Origin: Trichomonas tenax
Taxonomy: Eukaryota > Parabasalia > Trichomonadida > Trichomonadidae
Reading direction: 5' to 3'
Length of the DNA stretch: 23,033 bases
NCBI GenBank assembly: GCA_023091735.1
Contig: JALKBU010000832.1
Span: 1 to 23,033 of the forward strand
This document shows, piece by piece, positions 8,193 to 16,622 of the stretch; position 1 is the first letter of the stretch; each line of letters begins with the position of its first letter. The notes beneath the pieces are model-generated. The model saw only the letters and a list, made by a program, of their open reading frames with translations, made no database searches and was not told where the DNA came from. The translations under genes and the position numbers were made by a program.

Positions 8193-9806
8193 ATGTCGAA
8201 AAGCACGAAAAAAGCAACAGAGCAATTGCGAAAGTCTCCATTCATAGAGCAACTGAGTAAGAGGGAAGAGAACCTTCAGATAGAGCTACAGAAGCTTCTC
8301 GCTGAGCAACAGAGGATTCAAGAAGAAATGAAAAACCTCGAACAAGAGAAACGCCAGCTCGATGAGAACGAATTAAGACTCAACGAAGTGGAGCGAGATA
8401 TATCTGAACAGGAAGAACAGGTCTCTTCCATTGCAAATTTACATAAATCGACAGAAGAAATAGAAAGGCAAACACAGGCGCTTAGAGAGACAGCAGAAAA
8501 GTTGAAGGGTGACCTGGGAAAGGCGAAGAAAGAGTTAGATGCAGCAAGACTCAACGTCCAAAAGAAACAACAAGAAGTTGATGGAAATAATAAACTTGCA
8601 GCAGATCTCAGCGCACAAAAGGCTGTTCTTGAAAAAGAAGACATGGAATTACGCGAAATTGAGCTCCAATCTAAAGGTGCTGATGCATTAATTCAAAATG
8701 TCCGCAGAAAATCGCAACAAGTCAACCGTTTGAAGCAACTCGTTGAGTCCTTTCAAGAGGAGGTCTCTGTGAGAGAGGCTGAGGTTGTCAAACTCGAAGC
8801 GGACGCTTTGGAGCATCAAAAGAAGATCGAAGAAACAAACCAGAAAAGAGCAGCTTTAGAACGCCGTCGCGTTGCCGCTGAAGCGAAGAAACGCAAGATA
8901 TTGCAAGCTCTCTCAGAGCGCGACGAGAAGCGCAAGAAACTCCTTGAGCAGCGTGAGCAAATCAGACGGCGACGCGAAGAAGCAGAACGCGAACATGACG
9001 AACTCGATCAGATGGAAATGCAGCTCAAACGCGAAGAAGAGAAACTTGCCGAGCGCAAGAAGGAAGACGAAGAGGCAGCAAGGATCGCAGCCGAAGCGAA
9101 CGAAAGAACACAGAACAAAGAGATAAGAAGAGCAGCCCTCGAATCAGAAAGATCTGAAAACACTCGCAAGATGAAGACATACATCGATGAATATCTCTCA
9201 AAGTTCGAGGAAGAAGCAGCGGCCGTCGAAAGGAGATTCGAGAAACTTGAAAGAGCTGCCGCACAGAGGAGAAACGAGGTCGAACTAGAGCAGAGTAAGT
9301 GGCTTGAATTATGGAACAGGAAGCACGAAGAAGCCGACAGAATGATCATGGAACTCGAAAGGAAGCTCAAAGAGTGCGAATCCGTCGAATCTCTTAAACA
9401 GAAACTCGCATCTCTTCAGGCAGAGCACGACGAGCTTCAGGCAAAGATCGAGGAAGAGCAGCAGGAGATCAAGCGCCTGAGTGAAGGCCCAGGAAGCGAA
9501 AGAGCTTTACTCGAGCAGATGGAAAGAGAAACGAGAGAAGAGAGAGAAAGAATCGCTGCACTCGAAGCAGAGCTTGAAACAAAGAGAATGGAGCAGCAGA
9601 AGGAAGAAGACAAGCTCAGATCACAAGAGGAAGAGCTCAACCAGAAGAAGGACAACTTAGAAAGCAGAGCAAAGCTTCTTCAGCTCAGAGAAAATGGCGC
9701 AAAGAAGATGCTTGCAATTTATCAAAAGCAGCTCGATGAAGCTGAAAAGAGATGCATCAGCCTCAAAGAACAGAGAGAGCAACTCGAGAAGAGCGCTAAC
9801 AATTGA
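8193..9806 (+). CDS. Long coiled-coil protein, probably cytoskeletal (537 aa)
   Basis: Almost the whole chain from about residue 15 to the end is heptad-patterned and rich in Glu, Lys, Gln, Arg and Ala, with no globular domain visible. Only one clear helix breaker is seen, the EGPGSER segment around residue 435, so it should form one long rod with a hinge. Such SMC/filament-like rods in trichomonads are typical of cytoskeletal (costa, basal-body, flagellar) proteins, but no specific family signature is present and a name would be arbitrary. The frame is open from 8142. The first 17 codons are AT-rich and hold the promoter-like motif, so I use Met at 8193 (MSKSTKKATEQL). The GC-richer codon use (GAG, CTC, CGC, AAG) compared with neighbours suggests high expression. 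It converges with the next gene, 109 bases apart. Confidence 0.9.
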   Translation: MSKSTKKATEQLRKSPFIEQLSKREENLQIELQKLLAEQQRIQEEMKNLEQEKRQLDENELRLNEVERDISEQEEQVSSIANLHKSTEEIERQTQALRETAEKLKGDLGKAKKELDAARLNVQKKQQEVDGNNKLAADLSAQKAVLEKEDMELREIELQSKGADALIQNVRRKSQQVNRLKQLVESFQEEVSVREAEVVKLEADALEHQKKIEETNQKRAALERRRVAAEAKKRKILQALSERDEKRKKLLEQREQIRRRREEAEREHDELDQMEMQLKREEEKLAERKKEDEEAARIAAEANERTQNKEIRRAALESERSENTRKMKTYIDEYLSKFEEEAAAVERRFEKLERAAAQRRNEVELEQSKWLELWNRKHEEADRMIMELERKLKECESVESLKQKLASLQAEHDELQAKIEEEQQEIKRLSEGPGSERALLEQMERETREERERIAALEAELETKRMEQQKEEDKLRSQEEELNQKKDNLESRAKLLQLRENGAKKMLAIYQKQLDEAEKRCISLKEQREQLEKSANN

Positions 9807-9915
9807 TTCTTTATAGTATTTTATGTTATTTATTTGTATTAAACAAAATTAATTTAAAAATTAAAACTATTTTATAAAACAAACAAAAATATTCATTCTA
9901 TAAATGAATACATTA

Positions 9916-10545
9916 TTAATTAGCGACATATGAGTTATCAATGTCTTCGATTAAATGTGCAACTTTTTGATTAACATAGTTTGTTGTCATTGATGTTTTG
10001 AACTGCTCTGCATCCATCCTCCTTATGGACTCAGTCAATAATAAAGGATCTTGTAATAAACGCATCGAAATACGTAATCTATTGTTTTCTTTTTCTAATT
10101 CTGCCTTTTTCTTTCTCAAATTCTCTATTTCTTCGATTAATTCTTCCTCAGATTTCAGCATTATGCTGTAATCTAAAATCGCTGACAGGGTCTTTTTCGT
10201 TTCGGTCTTATTTTCTTGCGGCATTTGACGTATAGGCTCGAAGAACATCGGTTGGCGTTGCACAGGCATCGCTATTCTCCACAAAATATTGTGGTCCGGC
10301 GTCATCAAGCTATCAAAAACCCTTTTGTTGTTATCCAACGATACGAGGGAGTTCTGTATGTCGAGTTTGTTGATTGGGCAGTACCCAAATTGCGCAGATA
10401 AGATGAATGAAAGTTCATTATATATTTCATCAACAGTAATACCCATTTCGCGACCGCCTCCTCTCACAGTCTTTCTCGCAACAATCTCTTTGACGTAGGC
10501 GTTGACAATGTGGAAGTTGAGATATGCTGCGGGTTTTGGATACAT
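9916..10545 (-). CDS. Protein with possible winged-helix domain and coiled coil (209 aa)
   Basis: No named family recognised. Residues 36-92 (ITVDEIYNELSFIL, then INKLDIQNSLVSLDNNKRV and ILWRI) have a helix-turn-helix followed by a beta-hairpin pattern, compatible with a winged helix. This is a fold-level impression only. Residues 128-165 form a short coiled coil (EEELIEEIENLRKKKAELEK). The C-terminus (VNQKVAHLIEDIDNSYVAN) is helical. The N-terminus contains HIVNAYVKEIVARK, also helical. A DNA-binding or complex-assembly role is possible, and trichomonad initiator-binding proteins are also winged-helix proteins. I see no specific match to them. The start at 10545 is the first Met, with two ACATGTGA-type motifs within 50 bases upstream. 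Confidence 0.75.
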   Translation of the reverse strand: MYPKPAAYLNFHIVNAYVKEIVARKTVRGGGREMGITVDEIYNELSFILSAQFGYCPINKLDIQNSLVSLDNNKRVFDSLMTPDHNILWRIAMPVQRQPMFFEPIRQMPQENKTETKKTLSAILDYSIMLKSEEELIEEIENLRKKKAELEKENNRLRISMRLLQDPLLLTESIRRMDAEQFKTSMTTNYVNQKVAHLIEDIDNSYVAN

Positions 10546-10560
10546 ATGGCCGTTTTTTAT

Positions 10561-10592
10561 ATCACATGTCAGTCATTTTTATGTCACATGTC
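10561..10592 (-). promoter_or_regulatory. Paired ACATGTGA-type motifs upstream of the 209-aa gene
   Basis: On the minus strand, GACATGTGACAT (10581-10592) and CTGACATGTGAT (10561-10572) lie 16-47 bases above the ATG. They share the ACATG core with motifs at other gene starts here. Assignment rests on position and recurrence only. Confidence 0.3.
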
Positions 10593-11040
10593 TTGAGTTT
10601 TCGAAATCATCATAAGGATAACTTAGGCCGGAGTTTTCATGGCATTTTGCGCTTAAGTTTTGGAAAAATTTCATATATTTTTATAGTTGGCAACATAAAT
10701 CATTCATTCTGAGCCATTTCTTATATGTCTCACTCAAAGACAGAAAAGCTTGATGGGATTTCATTTATCAAAACACCAAAATTACGTAAATGTATTCCAA
10801 ATCAAGTGATATTTTGATGATACCATAGTTGCAGTATAAATAGCACATGGCGATGCTCCCCGTAACACATGTAAACCGTTATTTGAGGATAATAGAAGTG
10901 CCTCAGCCAAAGTGAGACAATTTTGCATTGATGAAAATTTTCGATCAGTGTTTGATTCATAAAAAGGAATTATGTGTTGAAAATACGAATGATGCTAAAG
11001 TGTATTCAACACAAATTTCAAAAAATCAAGAATTTAATCA
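10593..11040. other. Intergenic region, possibly further decayed ankyrin sequence
   Basis: No intact gene. A minus-strand frame around 10790-10930 (CLTLAEALLLSSNNGLHVLR) is open for about 50 codons and lies in line with the ankyrin relic to its right. Resemblance to an ankyrin repeat here is weak. Confidence 0.3.
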
Positions 11041-11335
11041 CTGAAGTTTATCATCAGTTCCTCTTTTTAAAAGCAATTGATCATAATGATAAAAAAATGC
11101 AATTGATCGGTTTCATATCATGATGATAAACAAATAAGATTTAATGATTCTTTGTTGCAACGATGACTATGTAATTTAAAAGGATTTCTATCATATTGGT
11201 ATCCGCTCTGTGTTCAATAAGATATTGAATTATCTCAAGATCCAATTCTTTTGCAATTTCTAATGGAGTATGATTTGATAATATTGATCCAAGGTAATTG
11301 ACTAATTCCATTTCATAATGATGATCAAATGACCG
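11041..11335 (-). pseudogene. Ankyrin-repeat relic
   Basis: The minus-strand translation contains TPLEIAKELDLEIIQYLIEH followed by RADTN, which fits the ankyrin consensus (TPLH-A-x-G-x-EIV-x-L-x-GAD-N). Downstream in a different frame, QLLLKRGTDD (11041-11085 region) matches the end of another repeat. Stops and frame changes separate the pieces and there is no start codon. Trichomonad genomes carry large ankyrin families, so a decayed member is expected. The relic is cut off at its 5' side where GGAATAA-rich repeat sequence begins (about 11336). Confidence 0.65.
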
Positions 11336-11458
11336 GAGTTTAATGGAATAAAAAACATTATTGGAATAAAGGTGACTTTATGCGAATAAAGTGAATTTGG
11401 AATCAAACCCTATTTTGGAATAACCGCCAATTTGGAATAATGACGGTTATTCCATATT
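11336..11458. repeat. GGAATAA-rich repeat flank with perfect 10-bp hairpin
   Basis: TGGAATAA/TGGAATC recurs about every 15-35 bases. GGAATAACCG (11417-11426) and CGGTTATTCC (11444-11453) form a perfect inverted repeat around a 17-base loop. It adjoins the foldback element at 11459 and shares its vocabulary, so it may be a nested or older copy. Confidence 0.55.
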
Positions 11459-12247
11459 CCAAAAATAAGTCGAAAAGTGACAATAATGGAATAATCGATT
11501 TTTTTGGAATCACCGAATATTTGGATATGTGCATAATGCTCTCAAAATTTGGAATCAACTTCGATATTGAAATTAGGAATAATGTATAATAATGGAATCA
11601 AAAATACTTTGGAATAACTGACAAGCAGTTGGAAACATAATCACTTTATCCTCAATTCCAATTCAAATTGAGATAGCATTATCATCCAAAATTTGTGGTA
11701 AAGAGGAAAAAGGAAAGACTACCGCGAGTCAAACAAGCAAACCTCTTCATTAAAGCTCGGAGTGTTTTGCCAATTGAGCTATGAGGCGATGCAATTTTTC
11801 TCAATCTATTTCAGGTATTTAATCGCACGCTAAATATTTGGAATCTCCCGTATCTTCAAAATCGATAGGCACTTCAAATATAGAGCATATGCAATAACAA
11901 TGATTAAAAAATCGAAAAGTTAGAAATGATTTTATTCTGATATCTTTTCATTTTATAGCAAAACTACATTTCCAATCGATAGAATTCATTGGCTGTCGTC
12001 TTGAATATATCATAGCACGCATCAATGTATCTTCTATTCAACAAAAACGTGGAATCAAAGTGGAAGAATAACTGACATGTAAACAAGCTCGATATCAGCT
12101 AACAACTTCTTAATAAGTTGCTATATAACAGAGACCTTGAGGTCGATTCCTAATTCCATTATTCCACTTTTGATTCCAATTCCGAATTCATTTTGATTCC
12201 AAATAATTCCGGTATTCCATTATTGTCACTTTTCGGTCTATTTTTGG
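11459..12247. mobile_element. Non-autonomous inverted-repeat element (MITE-like, about 790 bp)
   Basis: The 35-base arms 11459-11493 and 12213-12247 are complementary at 32 positions (CCAAAAATA...CGAAAAGTGACAATAATGG). Both arms continue inward with GGAATC/GATTCC subterminal repeats (11505, 11550, 11592 on the left; 12149-12210 on the right). There is no transposase frame inside. The interior has a tRNA-like remnant near 11712-11790. Sitting between gene relics on both sides, it looks like a foldback or MITE insertion. Target-site duplication was not identified. Confidence 0.65.
11712..11790 (-). other. tRNA-like remnant
   Basis: On the minus strand, TAGCTCAATTGG (11770-11781) matches the tRNA A box exactly and GTTTGACTC (11726-11734) is close to the B box, at normal tRNA spacing. 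CTTTAAT fits an anticodon loop. However, the acceptor, D, anticodon and T stems do not pair well, so it is not a working tRNA. A decayed tRNA or tRNA-derived element is likely. Confidence 0.4.
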
Positions 12248-12351
12248 CATATTACTACTATTTTCCTCTCAAATATGTTTTATAATAAAGAACATTAACA
12301 ACAATAAGATGAATTTACATATATCACAACGAATGCTAAAAATTATTATAT

Positions 12352-12622
12352 TCAAGATCTCCTTGATCGAAGAACTACGTGTCGATACTGCTTAAGTTTT
12401 GAAAATGCAACCATAGCTCTTTTCTTAGGTTCAAATTCTATGGTTTTGAAGCACTCAACGATTGCGTTTTCAACAGCAATTTCCTCATATAATGTTTTTC
12501 CATGTTTCACCAGCGCGAAGCCTTCTTTTTGAGTACAGATCAGCTGTGTGCAGTGTGATTTTCCTCATTAGTTCGTCGTGCACACATTTATGAGTTAAAC
12601 GGACAATCAAAGCAATAAACAT
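12352..12622 (-). pseudogene. Frameshifted small ORF relic, unknown
   Basis: From an ATG at 12622 the minus strand reads MFIALIVRLTHKCVHDELM, then RKITLHTADL. The frame then shifts by one, and the other frame continues as CTQKEGFALVKHGKTLYEEI, AVENAIVECFKTIEFEP and KLKQYRHVV to a stop at 12352. The two parts adjoin without gap and both have coding-like composition, so a protein of about 90 residues broken by one indel is likely. I do not recognise it. It follows the foldback element and could be the far side of a gene that the element interrupted, or a separate small gene with a sequencing error. Confidence 0.45.
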
Positions 12623-13505
12623 TTAAATAAAATAATCGATGTCAGAGAATTGATATATTCGATTCAAGCTGTTTATTTCCTTCGCTCTAACGTTATTTGA
12701 ATTCTCGGCGGTTTTATAATATAAATATTTGAAACCGCTTCATAACCAAAATTAATTTATTTCTGCATGAAAAGTTGTTTATGGTTATGTTACTAAATCT
12801 GCTTCAAGACCATAAATAATTTCGACATTTGAATGATGAATTGAACTCTGTCAATGGAAATAGAGATGTATTTGAGTGAAATTAAGCAAATGATTATTGG
12901 CAAAATTATGATAAAAATGTTCCATAAACATACGATTATTTTCAATTCAAAACTTATCGTTTTAAAGGAGAAAATAATCATATGATTAATATATATATAA
13001 TGCCAATTTTTGAACATTTTCGTTTGCTTTCACGCCCGTAAAACATTATTAATCTTACAGACTCATAAACACATCGATCCGATAACCTTATTAATATCGA
13101 TTTTCAAACAATTTATGAAATGAACGGTTGAATTCGGAATGATTCTATCAAGGCAAATAATCAACTTGCATGTACAAAATCCTGAGTTTAATTGATTTTC
13201 AAAATATCATCTGGAGTTCCGAAGTTCAATTTGTTACGAAACAGTGAAAAAAGTGTTTTTGTTCCTTGAGACCTCTAATAATAGATGCATCACCCACAGC
13301 TAACAACACGTATAAATAAGAAATTAACTGCAAAGCTTAGTTTAATTTGTTTAGCAAAAGTTGATTTTTCCAAAAATGCAATATTCGACACGTAAATTTT
13401 TACAAATCAAATTTAAACAAAATCATATTCATCAAAAAATAACTAAAAATTTAGGAAATATAGGGCAAGCAGATCCCAATAACGAAAAATAGGGCATAAA
13501 ATCAT
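12623..13505. other. AT-rich upstream region of the CCDC148-like gene
   Basis: No gene supported. A 74-codon minus-strand frame (12793-13017) is an Ile/Phe-rich product of AT-rich DNA. CGACACGTAAA at 13387-13397 is an inverted relative of the promoter-like motif. TCATA at 13502 fits the trichomonad initiator consensus and would leave an almost absent leader. Confidence 0.4.
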
Positions 13506-15131
13506 ATGTCAAAATACAGACCTCTCCTTCGCGTTCCAAAGCCCCCAAAATCGAATAACATCGACGCGGTGCTGAAGTTTATCCAGGAGCAGAAAGAAAA
13601 ACCGTCGGAAGCTGCAGCTGCTGCAAAGAAATTAACAAAAATTTCAAATGATGTGAAAAATCGCGAGAAAAATGCAACACAAGTGAAAGCTTTCATGACT
13701 GAATTCAGAAAAGTGATGAAAGGCGCCGAACAAGGAAAACAAATCTGCACATCTTCGATGATTGATTTATCAGGGTTTCTTCCTGAGCTCCCAGAACTGC
13801 TAAAATTCGACGCCTCTCTTCAAAATAAGACGAATGAAGATGTTGTTTCGTGTGTATCTTTCTTAGATCAGCTACAATCGATTTTAGTTAGGAAAAATGA
13901 GAACAAAAATGACGAAAAAACATACAAAGACATACACCTAAAGTTCGAGCAGGTTCTTGATCTGCTGGAGTTGCCGGAAGATTATGATTCTATTGTTGAA
14001 TTTGTTGAAAAAACAAAAATCAAAGCCGAAAAAGAAGAAAAATACGATCTTTCTGGACTCAACGATGACTGGAAGCAGCAAGCAAACGAGCAAATCGAAG
14101 CATTCAACAAAATCGAAGATGAACTCAAGAAAAAGAACAGAGATTGGCTCGTTGAGAATGGATTTAATCCTGATGAGCCTTATGGCGGCTGGGATGACCT
14201 GGAGCACCAGAGATTCATTCTCACGAACTGCGCGGAGGTCACTGTCGAATTCGATCGACCACAAGAAGAAATCATCATGCACAAGAAGTGGTACATCAGA
14301 CAGCAATATCTCAACCGCAAGATCGATGCCCTCCATCAAGAACTTAAGACGAGAATCGCAAAGATGAAGTTTGATGCTGCTGAAGAAGAGAGACAGCTCG
14401 AGGAACAGAGAATAAAGGATCTGCAAGCAAAGCAGCGACAGGAAGCATTAAGAGAGGAAAAATCGATTTTAGACGAGCGATTGAAAGTCGAGCGCGAAGA
14501 GAAAAGGAAACGAGATCAAGAGAAAGCTGAACAAGAAGAGCAAGAACGTAAGCTTAGAGAAGAGGAAGAGAACCGTAAGAAGCAGCAATACCTTGAAGAA
14601 AAGAGCCAACTTAAACAGAAAGTTCAAGCAGAAAAAGAAAGACGCAAAGAGATCGAAGAGAGAATCAAACGCAACAAAGAACTCGAAGCACAGCGCCAGC
14701 GTGAGCTCGACAAGGAGCGCATGAAGGAAATAAAGGTTGTTGTGTCCGGAAGAAAACAAGAAAGAGAAAACAAGATCGAACAGAAGAAGCAAGAAAAACA
14801 ATTGAGGAAAGAGAAGGAAATGGAAAAACAGAAGCGTCTCGAAATGCTTGCTCAGCAAGTTAGAGATGAATTTGGTCTCGATGATGTTGTTGCTGACCCA
14901 GAGAAGCCGACAAAGATTATGGAAATCAGAAAGAACATGGAGCAAGAAGAAAAACCAATGTTCAATCCAACAAGTTTTGTGTCATCAGTCATCGAAGCGG
15001 ATCCAAGAATCAGGATAGAAAATGCGCTTAGAGAAGCAGGCCTCATGAACTCCCCTTATGCACAGAATGTTATCACACAAATGTCGGCTCTTAGAACTGC
15101 TCCTGGAATGGAATCTCACATCAAGTTTTAA
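13506..15131 (+). CDS. CCDC112/CCDC148-like coiled-coil protein (541 aa)
   Basis: The N-terminal third is helical and partly globular (ELPELLKFDASL, FEQVLDLLELPEDYD). Residues 214-275 contain WLVENGFNPDEPYGGWDDLE, then HQRFIL and HKKWYIRQQYLNRKIDAL. A W-D-x-x-x-H-x-x-F helix followed by an H-x-x-W-Y helix is the pattern I associate with CCDC112/CCDC148 coiled-coil proteins of cilia and centriolar satellites. From about 280 to 455 it is a continuous Glu/Arg/Lys/Gln rod. The C-terminal 85 residues (DPEKPTKIMEIRKN, MFNPTSFVSSVIEADPRIRI) are non-coiled and probably a conserved tail. The assignment is by recollection of motif pattern and needs a profile search. A flagellar or basal-body role is an inference, made more plausible by RIB43A nearby. 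The start MSKYRPLLRVPKPPK is the first Met of the biased frame. Confidence 0.8.
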   Translation: MSKYRPLLRVPKPPKSNNIDAVLKFIQEQKEKPSEAAAAAKKLTKISNDVKNREKNATQVKAFMTEFRKVMKGAEQGKQICTSSMIDLSGFLPELPELLKFDASLQNKTNEDVVSCVSFLDQLQSILVRKNENKNDEKTYKDIHLKFEQVLDLLELPEDYDSIVEFVEKTKIKAEKEEKYDLSGLNDDWKQQANEQIEAFNKIEDELKKKNRDWLVENGFNPDEPYGGWDDLEHQRFILTNCAEVTVEFDRPQEEIIMHKKWYIRQQYLNRKIDALHQELKTRIAKMKFDAAEEERQLEEQRIKDLQAKQRQEALREEKSILDERLKVEREEKRKRDQEKAEQEEQERKLREEEENRKKQQYLEEKSQLKQKVQAEKERRKEIEERIKRNKELEAQRQRELDKERMKEIKVVVSGRKQERENKIEQKKQEKQLRKEKEMEKQKRLEMLAQQVRDEFGLDDVVADPEKPTKIMEIRKNMEQEEKPMFNPTSFVSSVIEADPRIRIENALREAGLMNSPYAQNVITQMSALRTAPGMESHIKF

Positions 15132-15146
15132 TTTTTTTGAATATTT

Positions 15147-15252
15147 ATGTTTGTTAAAATACATTATTTTCGCTATACCACATCAGATCTATTTAATATA
15201 AATCAAACAGATATATTTCGTAAATAAATGAATTCTAAAATATAATTTTTAA
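15147..15252 (+). repeat. Direct repeat copy 1 (3' flank of the CCDC148-like gene)
   Basis: This 106-base stretch, starting 16 bases after the stop codon, recurs at 16413-16518 with three substitutions (97% identity) in the same orientation, 1266 bases away. It contains AATAAA-like strings and probably the 3' UTR and polyadenylation region. Confidence 0.9.
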
Positions 15253-15278
15253 TTTTATGAATACCGTCGGTCGAGCTA

Positions 15279-15595
15279 GACTGGATTGCTAAGATTTGGA
15301 CATTTGTGCCAATCTAGCCCACAATTCTTCATTTCAGAAGCATTCTGGAGAGTAAATCGCTGATTATTTCGAAAGCCGAGTCTGAAAGGAAGAACTGTGG
15401 ACCGGATTGCTAGCACCTTGGCTACAAGTCCCAATCAAGAATTTAATTTTGCTCTTCAGAGGCATTCTGAAGTGGAAATCTTTGATTTCTTTATGATGGC
15501 GTATGAAAGGAAGATCTGTGAGTTTAGCTGCTAACATGCGTGGTACCTGTGTCAATACAGTCCCCAGTTCTTCCCGTCAGATGCGATTTTGAAAT
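15279..15595. repeat. Degenerate 121-bp tandem repeats (about 2.6 units)
   Basis: Units begin near 15279 (GACTGGATTGCTA), 15400 (GACCGGATTGCTA) and 15520 (GAGTTTAGCTGCTA), with later landmarks such as CAGAAGCATTCTG / CAGAGGCATTCTG and GAAAGGAAGAACTGTG / GAAAGGAAGATCTGTG. GC content is above the background. One plus frame is nearly open across two units (reading SPQFF twice), which hints at relic protein repeats of about 40 residues, but stops interrupt it. Confidence 0.6.
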
Positions 15596-16097
15596 AAAAA
15601 CTAATACATAATTTGAATGATTATAGGATTTACATGTCAAAAATATTAATATTTTGACACATAAAACTAGAGATTCCGATAACTTTACACGTCAGATAAT
15701 GCGCTTTTTGTATCACTTTTTCGTGACAACTTTCGGTACGTGACAGCCTATCGAATAGCTTGAACTTCTGCAAAAGATTGTGCAACTTAATTTTGACATG
15801 TAATTTGTAAAAAAACTACCAGAAAAGTGTCAAATCCCGAGGTATCCCGAAAAGCGTATCACAGGGCAGGAAAAACTGAGTGGTCGGATATCTATACCTA
15901 GGGAAGAAAGCAGCATAATCTGTTTACTCAACAAATAAGTTACAGGAGCTCTAAGCTATTCATGGTTTCAATTATTCTCTCATAGCCCTATGTTTATATT
16001 TTTTGGATTCGAAAATATCTCTAAAAACTATCTTTAACTACAGGACATTCCTTTTGTTCAACAATAATTATCAAGTGAAAGCAGTATATCAGTACAA
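15596..16097. other. Intergenic region with palindrome and terminal-repeat fragments
   Basis: A 25-base near-palindrome TGTCAAAA...TTTTGACA lies at 15635-15659. TTTACACGTCAGATAATGCG near 15682 resembles the inner part of the terminal repeats. GAAAAGTGTCAA at 15822-15833 matches their outer tip. These may be debris of one more copy. No gene seen. Confidence 0.35.
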
Positions 16098-16430
16098 TTA
16101 CAATAATATATTATCAACATCATAAACTAATTGATTATAGTCATAATTTTTGAGTTTATACATTATAGTTATGAATTTCAATTCATGTGTCTTCACTACC
16201 AGTTTTAAAATCGTGTCTATCCCAAAATTGCCACAAGCACCATTAAATCATTCAAATGTCACTTTTCGTGGTAAAGCTCTCAATTTTTCATGTATTATAG
16301 ACTTGTTATTTTCAAGATCCTTTTCGGATATAGCATCAGCAGGACCCATATAGTATACCATATCAATATGGCTTTCTGGTTTAAAACTTTTCTGCGCCCA
16401 CTTCTGGTGTTGATGTTTGTTAAAATACAT
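16098..16430 (-). pseudogene. ORF relic with one in-frame stop, unknown
   Basis: The minus-strand frame contains KSFKPESHIDMVYYMGPADA, then KDLENNKSIIHEKLRALPRK and VTFE, a TGA (16248-16250), and then FNGACGNFGIDTILKLVVKT in the same frame to a stop at 16098. The residue mix is protein-like. The 5' end runs directly into direct-repeat copy 2, so the gene appears truncated by the rearrangement that created the duplication. Family unknown. Confidence 0.4.
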
Positions 16431-16518
16431 TATTTTCGCTATGCCACATCAGATCTATTTAATATAAATCAAGCAGATATATTTCGTAAATAAATGAATT
16501 CTAAAATACAATTTTTAA
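16413..16518 (+). repeat. Direct repeat copy 2
   Basis: Second copy of 15147-15252, three substitutions. It lies 105 bases from the 3' end of the convergent RIB43A gene and is not preceded by the 3' end of any plus-strand gene. This implies that the copy was displaced, duplicated or created around an insertion of about 1.2 kb. Confidence 0.9.
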
Positions 16519-16622
16519 AGTAATAAAATATCATAATAAGAAAAAAAGAGTCTTATAATAGGAATGGGTGAAACAAACATGTTTTAGTTCTCAAATATAT
16601 TAATGTATATATCAAATAAAAC

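Noticed and set aside
12793..13017. 74-codon hydrophobic minus-strand ORF that could look like a membrane protein
   Set aside because: Ile/Phe/Lys bias is what AT-rich noncoding DNA gives. No conserved feature and no promoter-like motif.
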